In this document: one piece after another, positions 1 to 11,110 of the stretch
Layout: every line of letters begins with the position of its first letter
Numbering within the stretch: position 1 is the first letter of the stretch
NCBI RefSeq assembly: GCF_029227915.1
Contig: NC_079879.1
Location: forward strand, 12,524,001 to 12,588,000
DNA from: Hydractinia symbiolongicarpus
Taxonomy: Eukaryota; Cnidaria; Hydrozoa; Anthoathecata; Hydractiniidae
Reading direction: 5' to 3'
Length of the DNA stretch: 64,000 bases
The notes under the pieces: model-generated
Databases searched by the model: none
The model's input: only the letters and a program-made list of their open reading frames with translations
Told to the model about the DNA's origin: nothing
Program-made: the position numbers and the translations under genes

Positions 1-2125
1 GCTTTCGCTATTGCCCTATAATTTTTTTGTACGCTTCTCTTATTGAAAAATATCAAAAAGGGAGAAATGAGTTTAGTTTACAGACTAAAGTGTTATTCAA
101 TTTTTTGTTTTTCTATGTTATTTGTTTCAGTCACAATGTATATTTTACATGATTTTTTGTTATATATACGTATGTCTTTGTCGGTTTCTTTATCAGAACA
201 CGCAATTATAGCAGTAACTTATTACTAAAGTGTAAATCTTTATGATAAATAAATAAATTACTCTGTGAAGCTTGTTTGAATTATTGGCATAAGTTCCATA
301 GCAGAAAAAGCTATTAATTATTAATATGAGGGGTGGTAATAAATTGAAATGGGTCATAAAATTTTTCGAAATTTGGTGTTGCTTGTTCAATTTTTCAACA
401 CAAGTCAATAATAAAAAAAGGTAGGAAATTAGCTCACTGAAGAGAGAGGGGTATTTCAACTGGCAATATTACCTGTACATATAATGTGACCCTCCTGAAA
501 GTCAATATACTGAATATAAATTTGACTACTTATTTGAATAATTATGGTATCAAGTTAGCAATATCTCTACACTGTCTCAACTTAACAAGGATTGTCCAGA
601 TTTCAGACATTTCTAGCCTAGTTAACTAAGTTTTCTTCGAGATATTAAAATTGAGTTTCTTATTTAATAATTTTCCAGTGCAAAACCGAATTAAAATCAA
701 CCAATAAACATAAAGTCAGCATGACCACATCTAACATTAAAGATTTCTCAATACTGATCACGTGAGCAAAAAACAATAGAATTTCTTGCCTTAAAGTATT
801 CACAAATTTCTTTCATACAAGACAAAAAATATCTTCTGAGCAATTGTATTTCAATTGGCATAACTGGTATTTTATTTAATAAAGCATGTTAACATCAAAG
901 ATAAATGTATCATAAATGTAAAAAATAACTTTTTAAGACAAAGCATTCTTACTACAAAGTGAGCACACAACACTATTCTTCTTGCTTTAAAAAATAAGAT
1001 TAAAATAATTCGTTAACAAAATTCAATCTAGCTCAGGCTACAAAAAGTTAATTATATGCTTAACTCAGATATCTTTGAAAAGATGCCATACACTGCCTCT
1101 TTTTTCAACAATAAATGCAAATGCACTAGCTCTTTTGGAACATGTATTCAGTATGGAATTAGCTACCTTTCATGTTGATAGAAAATATATTTAAAAAAAG
1201 TATTCTGTTTATATAAAAAATCAACTCTGGCCTACTTTTCACCACATCAGATTTTAAAAACTAACGTTTTTCTCAAAAAAATATTTTAATTTTTTTATAA
1301 AATTATTATTCAACAGATAACCGAAAAAAACATATCAATTTAAACTTTTTAATAGCAAATTTCCAGAGTTAATGTATACTATTAATAGCATGGCTTTATT
1401 ACGTATTATGACGTTTAACAGTTAAAAATTTATTGTTGCCAGAAATTGTATCCTGGAAGAATCAATTTTTATATGAAAATTATACCAATAATCATAATTT
1501 TCCTCAAAAAATTACTTTTTGGTCTTATAACAGCAGATCACTGAGAATTTACACAACTAAAAATCTTGTGGTAACATTTTTAAAATTAAAAATCTTGATT
1601 TTGTAAACATTATATGCACAAATTCTAAAAAATTATAAAAAAAAATTAAAAGTAATTGGAAATTTCATTTTTTTTAAAACATCTATGGACACGCTGCGTA
1701 CAAAAAAAGAATTGAATGGAGCAAAAGATCGAAATGGAACTGAAGTTTAAAAAAAATGTCTTTTAGTAAAAAACACAATCGTTACGGAGAAAATATCACT
1801 TGCCGTAAAAATATAGTCTGCGGCCATGTGGAGGGGCGGATGGACATAGCAAACAAAATAGTAGATGATCACAGTGAATACAACATGGTATGACATAGCC
1901 CTCCCTTTGTCATGTATTCCTGCAGTATATATTTGCTATAGGTTACTTCTAACGACAAAGCAATGTGTTTCGTTAATATATTAACACTTTTAAACCACTC
2001 CATAAGTGAATAATAAAAAATAAAAAATTGCATGCGCAAATTAACAAATATAGGTTTATTCGTGTTGTTTTTTTCATGGAATTCCTGGTACAATGTGCAT
2101 ATGTTATACAGTGACAGTCTTATCT
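1..2125. other. AT-rich intergenic sequence, no gene seen
   Basis: No reading frame here has coding character; the short frames at 43-228, 193-459 and 1869-2093 are low-complexity AT-rich translations. The only structure noted is a stretch at about 320-390 that reappears with scattered differences at about 36495-36560, so it belongs to a dispersed repeat family. Confidence 0.6.
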
Positions 2126-2377
2126 CTAGTTCTGATTCACTGGTGGGACTGTCAAGATTGAGGCCCTAGACGCCTCTTTAGTTTTGATCTTTAATAAATC
2201 CCAGTTAAATGAGATGTTCCAAGGGTACAATCTTAACGGCCCCATCACTGCTTCTCTGCTATCGTAATAACTCCAGTTTAAAATGGTGCCAGGAGTAATT
2301 CTTGTAAGTAGATGTTTTTTATCTTCTCTTTTTTTCTCATTTTCTGTGATCGCTTTTACTTTCGATTTTTTGTTGAT
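2126..2377 (-). other. open frame without ATG, possible terminal exon or repeat remnant
   Basis: Reading leftwards, the frame stays open for 83 codons from just after a TAA at 2380-2378 to a TAG at 2128-2126. The first third is lysine-rich. The second half has a protein-like composition with aromatic residues (WSYYDSREAVMGPLRLYPW is part of it) and is less AT-biased than its surroundings. There is no good in-frame ATG; a possible splice acceptor CACAG lies inside the frame near 2345. I do not recognise the product. It could be a last exon, part of an old mobile element, or chance. Confidence 0.2.
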
Positions 2378-2656
2378 TTATTATTTGTTACTTTTTCTGT
2401 TTAAAGTGTAAATGATACAGTTTCCCTGTAGTGTGTGTGGAAAACCAGTTAAAAACAACAGACATGCAATTTTAAGCAATTATTGTGATAAGTGGTCCCA
2501 CTGTAATTGCAATGAAATCTATACTTTTGAAAACCTATTTCATTAAACAAGGTCCAATGATCCTTGGCTATGCCTAAGTTATGTAAATCATGCCATGCCC
2601 TTTTTTTATTCCTCAGATACAAATGTTGTAAAAATATGGACAATGCTCCCACTTCC

Positions 2657-2810
2657 GTAATAACTAAAACAGGTAACGACTAGTCTCCGCAGAACCACCA
2701 CAGAACAAGCAGCGAACCACCAGTCTCCGTAGAACAACCAGAGAACCAGGAGCGAACCGGCAGTACTATGACAGAACGAGTAGTCTTGGTTGAGAACCAC
2801 CAGATAATGT
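2657..2810 (+). repeat. left terminal inverted repeat of the foldback-like element
   Basis: Starts GTAATAACTAAAACAGGTAA and continues with tandem variants of AGAACCACCAG, separated twice by an AGTCTCCG motif. It pairs with 9945-10068 in inverted orientation with an internal length difference of about 37 bp. Confidence 0.75.
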
Positions 2811-2974
2811 TGATGAGAAAAAACAATAGTTGTCGGAATCATCAGAATAGCGATCGCTGTAAATGCTCCATGCCTTATAAAAAAAAAAAAAAAAAAAAAA
2901 AACTGCAAAATTTCGGTAGAATTTACTATCCCGCCCCTTATTTCCGGGAATATTGAGAATAAATTAGTAGTATA

Positions 2975-3051
2975 TGTCATTATGTTCATTATATCTTTTA
3001 GGTTTATATGTACGGCTTTATGCCATAATTAAGAATAAAGATCTATTCACA
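2975..3051 (+). repeat. copia 5' LTR (77 bp)
   Basis: Starts TGTCATTATG and ends CTATTCACA. The preceding GTATA at 2970-2974 is the target duplication. It is exceptionally short for a copia LTR. Confidence 0.9.
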
Positions 3052-3054
3052 TTC

Positions 3055-3066
3055 TGGTAGCAGAGG
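3055..3066 (+). promoter_or_regulatory. copia primer-binding site, initiator tRNA-Met
   Basis: TGGTAGCAGAGG is the exact reverse complement of the last 12 bases, CCA included, of animal initiator methionine tRNA. It lies three bases past the LTR and 12 bases before the gag ATG, so the leader is minimal. Initiator tRNA-Met is the usual primer of copia elements. Confidence 0.85.
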
Positions 3067-4806
3067 CTAGTTAAGAAGATGGCAACTGGAACAATCATGA
3101 TGGCACAAAAGTATGGATTGCCCCAATTTTCTGAAGATGGGATTTTATGGGAAGTAGTTACAGAACTTCCAAAGAAGAAACAAGGACCAGTTGTTTATTT
3201 GAGTTTAAATTCAGAAGTACGTCAGCCTTAACGAAAGAAGAATTGAATGAAGAAGATGGTTTAAATAAACTTGTTAATAAAATAAAAGAACTATATTGCA
3301 TTACTGAAGATCAAGCAATGTTCAATGCTTACGAAAAATTTGAGACCTTTCACCGTTCCAAGACAATGTCGATTGGTGATTATGTAAATGAATTTGAACA
3401 GTTGAATCAAAAACTTAAGAGTTTTAAAATTGAGTTACCAACTGCAGTTCTTGCATATCAACTACTAAAAAATGCACATGTACCGAAAGCTACACGTGAA
3501 CTAACACGTGCTACGGTTCCTTCCCTCACATACGACTCTATGAAAAAACAGATAAAAGCCATTTATGATCAATGTGCTCAAAGTGAAAGTAGTAGAGACA
3601 GTAATGATATTGGTGTTGAGCAAGAAGTATTGTATGGTCAAAAGTTTGACAGACGACGTTTTACCAATTGGAACACTCGTGGACGTGGCAGAGGTGGTAA
3701 ATATTTCAGTGCTAAAAGAAGCCAGTACAACCCTAATGGTCCTGATGGACATCCATTGCAATGTCACCATTGCAAAGCTATAATGCATTTCATGAATGAC
3801 TGTCCTGATAAGAATAAAGGAAGCAAAGGGCAGGATAAAGTACATGTGCAGTTTTTCGCAAAGGGTGTGGAACAATGCTTTATGGAGCAAGTTGTGTCTG
3901 AGTCTTTGAATTGTGCTTTACTAAACTCAGGATGTTCATCGACAGTTTGTGGTAAAAATTGGCTTGACTGTTACATAGACACTATGCCAGAAGGGACAGC
4001 TTTAGCTGAAAGTAAGAGTAACAAGTCCTTTAAATTTGGGCCAGGTGGAAGCTTCCCCTCAGTTAAAAAAGTTAACATCCCTGTTAATATGGCTGGAATG
4101 CAAGCCCATATTCTTACTGATGTTGTCGATTGTGAATTACCATTATTGTTATCAAAAAAGAGTCTGAAAGCAGCTAATAGCCAACTTGATTTTGTTAATG
4201 ATAAAGTCACTATGTTTGGAAGAGACATTCCTTTACAACACACGTCAAATGGCCATTACTGTATATTTCTTACACCTAAGCAAGTTGCTGTTAACAAAAC
4301 ATCTCCGGGTGTAAATGCCACCAGAGTTATATTCACAGTCAACGATCTCACTGTAAAATCACCTGAAGAAAAATGCAAAATAGCTACAAAGCTTCACAAA
4401 CAGTTTGGTCATCCCATAGACAGCAGCAAACTGAAAACTCTTCTCCAAGATGAAAATGTTGAAGATAAAGAGTTATTTCAGCAAATTGACAATGTTACAA
4501 ACTCTTGTGACACATGCAGTAGATATATATGAAGGCTCGATCAAGGGCCAATTGTCTCACTACCAATGGCCTCAGATGTCAATGAATGCCTTGCCATGGA
4601 CCTAAAATTCCTGACAGTTAATCATAAAAAGTTAACCATACTTCATATGATTGATGTGTTCTGTAGATACAGTGCATCAACAATTATCAAATCCAAGAAT
4701 AAGGAAATTATCGTAGACACAATTCTCAAGCACTGGGTTGCTATTTTTGGCACACCAAACTCGATTTTTTCAGACAACGGAGGGGAGTTCAACAATGAGC
4801 TCTTAA

Positions 4807-5953
4807 AGGGGCACTCCAGTGAAAAAAAATATTTGAAAAAAATGTTATTTTATGAAGACAATACATAAATATGTCAGAATAAACCTTTTACAATCGTTAA
4901 AAATCTTTATTTATACCTTAATGGGGTCTGTAAACATCTTCAATTTTAAATAAATTTGCAAGGTTGCGTAAAGTTGAGAGGACTAGGTCCGAATAAATAG
5001 GCATACGTCACATCGTGCAGACAGTCCGTGAGCTCAGCAGCACACCTTCTAAAAGTTTGTTTACTTAGTGTTTACATTGTTCGTTGATAAAACGTCTTGT
5101 AGTAATGACGAAGATTTTAACTTAGAAAACATAGAATAGGATAATTAGGATAAACATAGAATAGGATAATCTCTTCATGAAAAAGACTTTACAAAGCTAC
5201 AGCCACACAACTTCGAACCTCTTGTGTCTCACAAGGGAGAAATTAATAATGATGCAAAGTGACGAGGTGTCTTCTACTAACTCAAAACATTCGTATAGCA
5301 TCTACGAATTTTTTAATACGAATTGCTACGAATTTTGTAGATGATCCCTTAAAGAAATAGAAAATATATTTAATTGGCTTTTTTTTAACATTCTTTTCAT
5401 CACAAAAACTTTATAATTTGTTTCAGTAAAAAAACTTTCTTACTTTACAAGCCAATTTATTTTTATTTCACAATTCAGCAATATTTTTCATCCGCACGTG
5501 CTTTTTTGCACACAAATGCAAACAAATTTTATGTAACGTTGAAATTTTCACCATGATGGAGGACCATTCAAATGCGTGATCGAAAGATCGAATAATGCTC
5601 GGGTCGTGATAAGTTGGTAAAACATGAGTATTAATATTGTACAAATAAAAATCATTCTTATGATTATGGTAGGTCATAAATGCGTTGCAGAAGCTACTGA
5701 CTTATAAGTAGTTGTTTTGACAAAGCTGTTTTAGAAACTGCATTATCAGCATCACATGCAGCCTTAAACATTACAAAGATTGAAGAAAATGAGTACATTT
5801 ACCCCCTGAAAATATTCGGCATGTCCTTCCATAAAAAAAGCTTCTTTTTTGAAAAACAAAGAATAGAAACTTGATCGCTACGAAAGATGTGTAACTACTT
5901 TCTGAGTACGTATATAGCAAAAAAGAAAAAAGTATTTTTACTGGAGTTCCCCT
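4807..5953. mobile_element. non-autonomous DNA element with TTAA target duplication (1147 bp), inside copia integrase
   Basis: Flanked by TTAA at 4803-4806 and 5954-5957. Its ends are inverted: AGGGGCACTCCAGTG at the left and, on the opposite strand, AGGGGAACTCCAGTA at the right. TTAA duplications are typical of piggyBac-type transposases. The interior is AT-rich, has no transposase frame and includes a short direct repeat of CATAGAATAGGATAAT near 5130 and 5155. It interrupts the copia integrase between the second catalytic Asp and the Glu. Confidence 0.88.
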
Positions 5954-8126
5954 TTAAGAGATGTAGCAGAACTGTTAAACACAAGAGTGTATACAACAGC
6001 AGCAGAAGCTCCATGGTCAAATGGTGTATGTGAGCATCATAATTTCATCCTGGAAAATATGATTATGAAAATTGTTGACAACACTAGTTGTTCTGTTGAA
6101 AATGCACTTACATGGGCCAATTGTGCCAAGAATGCGTTGCATAATAACCGTGGATTCAGTCTCAATCAGCTTGTATTTGGACGCAATCCAAATCTGCCAT
6201 CTGTGCTTACAGCCAAGCCTCCTGTTCTTCGAACAGTTACACCCAGTCAATTAATTGCGAATCATCTGAATGCCCTGCATGTTGCTCGCAAAGCATTCAT
6301 TGAAAGTGAATCTTAAAACAGCACTCAGTCATCAAACACGGACATCTACCAGCAAGGATTTTTATAATGGTGAATTGGTATACTATAAGCGACGTGGAGA
6401 GAAAGAGTGGAGAGGACCTGGTGTAGTCCTTGGCATTGATGGAAAACAGGTCCTTGTTAAACATGGAGGAACTTACGTTCGAGTGTCACTTGCAATCAGT
6501 GAAGGGACACCGTAGTTGTCAGGAAAGCACAAGTGGAAACCCTCAAGTGAAGAAAACTACAACCAAAGAAGAAGATTGCTTTGATGAGATTTCAAACAGC
6601 GTAGCGAATGGGTTGCTTGAAAGCGTAAACGATTTTGATATCAACACATCGTCAGAAGTTGTACTTGATGACATTCCTAGTGATCATGCCGTAAATACAA
6701 ATGAGATCCCTGCTATTTCCCATGCTCAGGTTGAAACAACACATCAATCAAGCATTGAGCAAGAAGTTTCTAACACACCTCGCAATGAACAGTCATTGAC
6801 AGTGACTCTTCCAAAAGTCAGGGAGAGGGTTAGGTTTTTATTGATCCTGATACTAATAAACTTGCTGAATTTATGGTTGTTAGTCGTGCTGGTAAAGTAG
6901 GAAAATCTGGAGTTGGAGCATATAAGAATTGGTTGAATGTCAAAGATGTTAAAACCAAAGCCATGAAATCAATTGACTTTGAAAACATTTTGGATTGGGA
7001 AAAGGTAAACACAGAGTCAGTATATAATGTAGAAACGTCATGTGATGTTAGTGAAGCTCAACATAAAGAATTAACTAAATGGCGTGATTACAATGTTTAT
7101 GATGAAGTTGAAGACAAAGGGCAAGACATAACCACAACCCACTGGGCGATATCTGAGAAAAGTCATGATGGTAAAACAGAAATTAAAGCACGATTAGTGG
7201 CACAAGGTTTTGAGGAGGACACTATTGGTATACGAACAGACTCGCCAACTGTAAACAAGGAGAACTTTTGTCTTGTGTGTAATATTGGTGCAACCCATGG
7301 ATGGAAAATTTTACAGTCTTGATATTAAAGCTGGGTTTCTTCAAGGTGCCAAGATTGATAGAGTCATACATTTTCTTCCACCACCAGAAGCTAACACAGA
7401 CAAGTTGTGGAAACTAAAAACACCTGTTTATGGCTTGTGCGACGCTTCACGCGCTTGGTATGAGACATTATCTAACGAATGTGATAAAGTTGGAGCTACA
7501 AGAAGCATTTATGACAATGCATTATTTTTCTGGAGAAAAGAAACTCTCAAAGGTGTAATTTGCTGTCATGATGACGATTGCTTCTTCGTTGGAAGTGATT
7601 TGTTTCATGACACTATCATTGCACATTTACGTAAGACATTCTCACTTAGTAAAGAGAATTCAAAGTCGTTTAACTTTTTGGGATTAGAAATTGAACAAGA
7701 GTGTGGTGCAGTAATTATTCATCAGCATAATTACATTAGTAACATTTCACCAATTAATTTGACCAATAGCACGTCTACAATTCCACTTACAAAATATGAA
7801 GCACGTCAAATTCAATGGGCAGCAAAACAAACTAGACCTGATGCTGCTTACGTTGCCTGTGATTTAAGCACTCGCATAAGACATGGAACAGTTGCTGATG
7901 CTCGTAGAGCTAACAAGCAGCTGAAACATCTGCAGCAAACTGAAGTAAAGATTGTTATTTCAAACACTGGAGATGTTAAAGCATCATCGCTCATACTTTT
8001 CAGTGATGCATCACATGGAAATTTAATTAATGGCGGCTCACAAGGTGGATTTGTTCTGCTACTGCATGGTGAAAGCAAAATTCCGCCAATTATTTGGAGA
8101 TCTCACAAGTTAAAATGGGCTGTTAA

Positions 8127-8867
8127 CCCTATTCGGCGGATTCCGCCCCCCCCTGACGGTTTTTTTTTAATAACTCCTGATTGCTTTGTTATATGGCTAT
8201 GATACTTACTGAGTTTCAACATTTATCTATTAGACACCTGCATGCTAATTTTTTAGGTCCCATACCTTTCAGAAGCTTTGATATTGGCCATTACTCGAAA
8301 CTACCCCTAAAAATCTCTATGAAATCCTTATAATGGGGAAAATATAATAACTCCTGTTAGGATTATCCTTAGAACTTGAAACTTGCAATACAACTTTGTT
8401 TCATCAAGAAGGATCATTTTGAATAATTTGAACACGTGACTAATCCGATTTCCCGATTTTGTCGGATTTTACCCGAAAATCGGAAAACAAACGGATTTTC
8501 GGGCAATTTTTGGCAATTTTTCATCCGATCCATGTAAAAACCGGAAGATATGTTAAATAACTTTTATTTAGCTTTCAGAAACTTCAAACAGAATGTAAAA
8601 ATTCGCTCTAGAACAAAAGTAATTATATTTTAAGCAGATAGTGGCATTTTTAACAATTTTCAAGCTTTTGATGACGTCACAGAAAATATGCTGACGCAAG
8701 CAAATTTTTTTTGGCGTCATTTTGTTCCTTTTAAGACGAACTATAAGTGTGCCAAGTTTGATTCAATTTGAACAACCTTATGAAAAGTTATTGAGGGGGG
8801 GGGGGGGGGGGGGCGGAATCCGCCCCCCCCGTCATAGTATGTTCAAAAAACCCCGGACCGAATAGGG
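8127..8867. mobile_element. non-autonomous DNA element with TTAA target duplication (741 bp), inside copia RNase H
   Basis: Flanked by TTAA at 8123-8126 and 8868-8871, with 10-bp inverted ends CCCTATTCGG. A subterminal GCGGATTCCGCCCCCCC motif recurs inverted near the right end, next to a run of about 20 G. The interior has no transposase frame and includes a stretch repeating CGGATTTTCGG-like motifs (about 8440-8530). Family assignment rests only on the TTAA duplication, which resembles piggyBac-type insertion. It is a different family from the element at 4807-5953. Confidence 0.85.
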
Positions 8868-9358
8868 TTAAAAGCGCCATGGGTGCGGAAACCATGGCTC
8901 TCTTAGAAGGTGCGGAACATGCTATGTTGATCAGATCCCTAATTAAAGAGATTTTTTCAGTTGATATACCAATTATCTGTATATCAGAAAATAAATCACT
9001 TGCGGAAGCAGTCAAAAATACCAACGTCATAGAAGATAAACGATTGTATATTGATATTTGTGCACTTCATGAGATGGTCGAAAAAGGAGAAATGGGGGAA
9101 CTCATTCTTACGAAATCAAGTGATCAGATTGCTGACTGTCTTACGAAAGGCACTGCTTCAGCTGAAAACCTGCTACGTATACTATCCGGTAGAGAACAGT
9201 TGAAATACCGTTAAGTTTTGGTTAATTAAAACAAATATAACAGTATGCCAAATGACACTTTAAAAGCATTCTTACATTGTGTTCCTGCGTCTTGCAGTTT
9301 CTTTTCTTGAACATACTTTATGATTTTGTTTTATTGAGAGAGAATGTAGTGGCAAGAT

Positions 9359-9435
9359 TGTCATTATGTTCATTATATCTTTTAGGTTTAGATGTATGGC
9401 TTTATGCCATAATAAAGAATACAGATCTATTCACA
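9359..9435 (+). repeat. copia 3' LTR (77 bp)
   Basis: Same length as the 5' LTR, with four substitutions. It contains AATAAAG, which can serve as the polyadenylation signal, and is followed by GTATA at 9436-9440. The bases just upstream (about 9336-9358) are purine-rich, as expected of a polypurine tract. Confidence 0.9.
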
Positions 9436-9440
9436 GTATA

Positions 9441-9944
9441 CACTATATTAGTGAAATATTATCCAAATTATACCGTTCTGGGATTAAAAAATCAAGACTC
9501 ATTCTGTTTTCTTGCAATTTACTCTTCAACGCAATAAATAACAAACCAACATTTCAATCTTTTTCAGTAATTTCAATCAGGAATGCTAATGATTACCATG
9601 ATAACAACAATAGCTAGAACATAGAACTCGGTAATACGACGACCATCTTTTTTTAACGAGCGTCTAAAATACATATGTTATCTCCAGCAAAACAACACTT
9701 TTCTTGCTGATTCAATTCGTGAATTTTTATGAAATGAATAACAAAAGATCGACTTTTTGTATTGTGATTATTTTTTTTACGTAGAATGAAGTTTATAACA
9801 CTTTGAGAGTCATTTTTAAAATTCACCTGCACGAGGACCGTTAGTTTGTGTACGAGGGACATGAAATAGCCAGTGGAAAGTAGGGTCTTCAACTGTTATG
9901 TTTTTAATTAGCTTCGTTGCGCTCACTTTGGCGTGGAAGTTTAA
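9441..9944. other. right interior of the foldback-like element
   Basis: About 500 bp of AT-rich sequence between the copia target duplication and the right inverted repeat. Open frames here are short and have no recognisable content. Confidence 0.5.
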
Positions 9945-10068
9945 TATTGGAACTATTTATTCATTGGTGGTTCTGTGATGATACTGCTGGTTCGCTGTTG
10001 GTTTTCTGGTCGTTCTACAGGGACTGCTGGTTCTGTGGAGACTGGTAGTTACCTGTTTTAGTTATTAC
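9945..10068 (-). repeat. right terminal inverted repeat of the foldback-like element
   Basis: Read on the minus strand from 10068, it begins with the same 20 bases as the left end and carries the same AGTCTCC and AGAACCAGCAG type repeats, with fewer copies. Confidence 0.75.
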
Positions 10069-10780
10069 ATCCCATTTCAACTAATTTACAAACCTTTGTT
10101 CAACCGATTTGGAGAGGTGAACGCAAAATGCCCTTTCTCGAAACGAAAAAAAACAGGTCATGGTCCTGGACGCGAGATGAAGAGGGATTGTGAGGATGAT
10201 GTTGAAGGAAGCAATGAGGCACTATGCATGTACTGTAAAAGGTCATCTATGCATTAACCAACGTGCTGGATCACTAGCCATGTGCAAGCAATGGAGTTGG
10301 TCAAATGCGTAGGCAGCAAAAAAACTTATATTGATTGGCAAACTAAGTTACAAAGTGTTGTATGTAATCATTTCCTTGCAAAGATGCAGAAAAAAGACAA
10401 CACACCAGGACTTAACCCTTATGTGTGACTTATTTGTGGTCATTCTTATAAGGGAGACATTGTGACCACTGCCATTGTTTTTACATTCAGGTCATACTCA
10501 CCTATATCATCCATCGAAATACGCAAGGCTAAAAGAGCATTAAGCATAGGAGAAGAAGCAGGTCAAAGTTAACATACTAGCACTTCTTAATTATTTCCAC
10601 GTCCCTTTTGGGCACAGGATGGGTAGGCGGAATAAAGGGAAAAAAGTGCGCAAAGCATCAACATTGCCATTACAGCAAAACCGAAAGGAGAATGGCAGCT
10701 GAAGTTGTGTCAGTAACAGTTGAGGGCAATATTTGTGTTCTTGTGGCCGAAATACAATCAGAGTTTCCTAATTGAGCCCT
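10069..10780. other. unassigned sequence, possibly an old decayed gene or element
   Basis: Less AT-rich than the surroundings. It contains interrupted frames on the plus strand (for example around 10290-10430 and 10620-10770) with protein-like stretches but repeated stops, and no motif I can name. It may be a decayed coding sequence; the evidence is weak. Confidence 0.3.
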
Positions 10781-11110
10781 AAGGGGCCTTCAAAAATTTT
10801 TTGGGGCCCTGTTAGCGGGATATTGGCGCTAAGGGAGGGAGGGGGGTTTAAGTTTGAAAAAAGAATCCGTGAACGATTGACAAATTTCAAAAATTTGTTT
10901 GTGGCCTGAAAATTCTTCGTTCGCGAGCATAATGTCTCATGTCATCAATTCCGATAACTTTTATCTACAAAACACGCCCCTGAGCCTTCTAAGAATTATC
11001 CAAATGTATGTATTTCACGGACAGAAATCTGCTAAAAGAGGGGGGAGGGGGTCCAAATCTTAGCGGCGATATCCCGCTAACGGGGACCAAAAAATTTTTT
11101 GAAGGCCCCT
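10781..11110. mobile_element. 330-bp inverted-repeat element (MITE-like)
   Basis: The two ends are inverted copies over about 55 bp. Both read AGGGGCCTTCAAAAA inwards, then a T-rich run, a CCC block and GTTAGCGGGATAT. The interior is short and non-coding. Beyond the ends the flanks still resemble each other weakly (CCCTA and TAGGG), so the true ends may lie up to about 15 bp further out. I could not define a target duplication. Confidence 0.75.

Larger units (their letters stand above)
3079..9214 (+). pseudogene. copia gag-pol polyprotein, broken
   Basis: Translation begins at ATG 3079 and shifts frame near 3215-3230 into a frame open to 4532. Visible parts: Gag; a CX2CX4HX4C zinc knuckle (3772-3803); protease, where the D-S-G active-site aspartate is replaced by Asn (codon 3924-3926); integrase HHCC (His codons 4395 and 4410, Cys codons 4506 and 4515), then an in-frame TGA at 4530-4532; integrase catalytic Asp codons at 4599 and 4773 and, beyond an inserted element, Glu at 6032; reverse transcriptase with an H-D-D-D catalytic motif at 7567-7578; RNase H with Asp near 8005 and, beyond a second insert, Glu at 8888; stop at 9212-9214. 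More frameshifts lie near 6310, 6485, 6835 and 7305. Both inserts plus their 4-bp duplications have lengths that account exactly for the frame change across them, so they went into an otherwise continuous frame. Confidence 0.92.
2975..9435 (+). mobile_element. Ty1/copia LTR retrotransposon, full length but inactivated
   Basis: Two 77-bp LTRs (2975-3051 and 9359-9435) begin TGTCATTATG and end TTCACA. They differ at four positions and are flanked by a perfect 5-bp duplication GTATA (2970-2974 and 9436-9440). A primer-binding site complementary to initiator methionine tRNA follows the left LTR after three bases. The gene order gag, protease, integrase, reverse transcriptase, RNase H is that of the copia superfamily. 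The element is dead: several frameshifts, one in-frame stop, a changed protease active-site residue and two DNA-element insertions. The four LTR differences in 77 positions suggest an insertion that is not recent, but 77 positions are too few for a date. Confidence 0.93.
2657..10068. mobile_element. foldback-like DNA element with tandem-repeat terminal inverted repeats, interrupted by a copia element
   Basis: The left end (2657 to about 2810) and the right end (about 9945 to 10068) are inverted copies. Both start with GTAATAACTAAAACAGGTAA read inwards. They continue as degenerate tandem repeats of an 11-12 bp motif close to AGAACCACCAG; the left copy carries about 37 bp more of this repeat. 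Long inverted ends built of short tandem repeats are the hallmark of foldback-type elements. Removing the copia insertion and one target copy (2975-9440) leaves an element of about 0.95 kb with no coding frame. No clear target duplication is visible outside 2657 and 10068, so the exact ends and superfamily are uncertain. Confidence 0.7.

Noticed and set aside
3501-3890. 129-codon minus-strand frame
   Set aside because: Antisense shadow of copia gag.
4566-4868. Separate 100-codon gene
   Set aside because: It is the copia integrase core between the in-frame stop and the first TTAA element.
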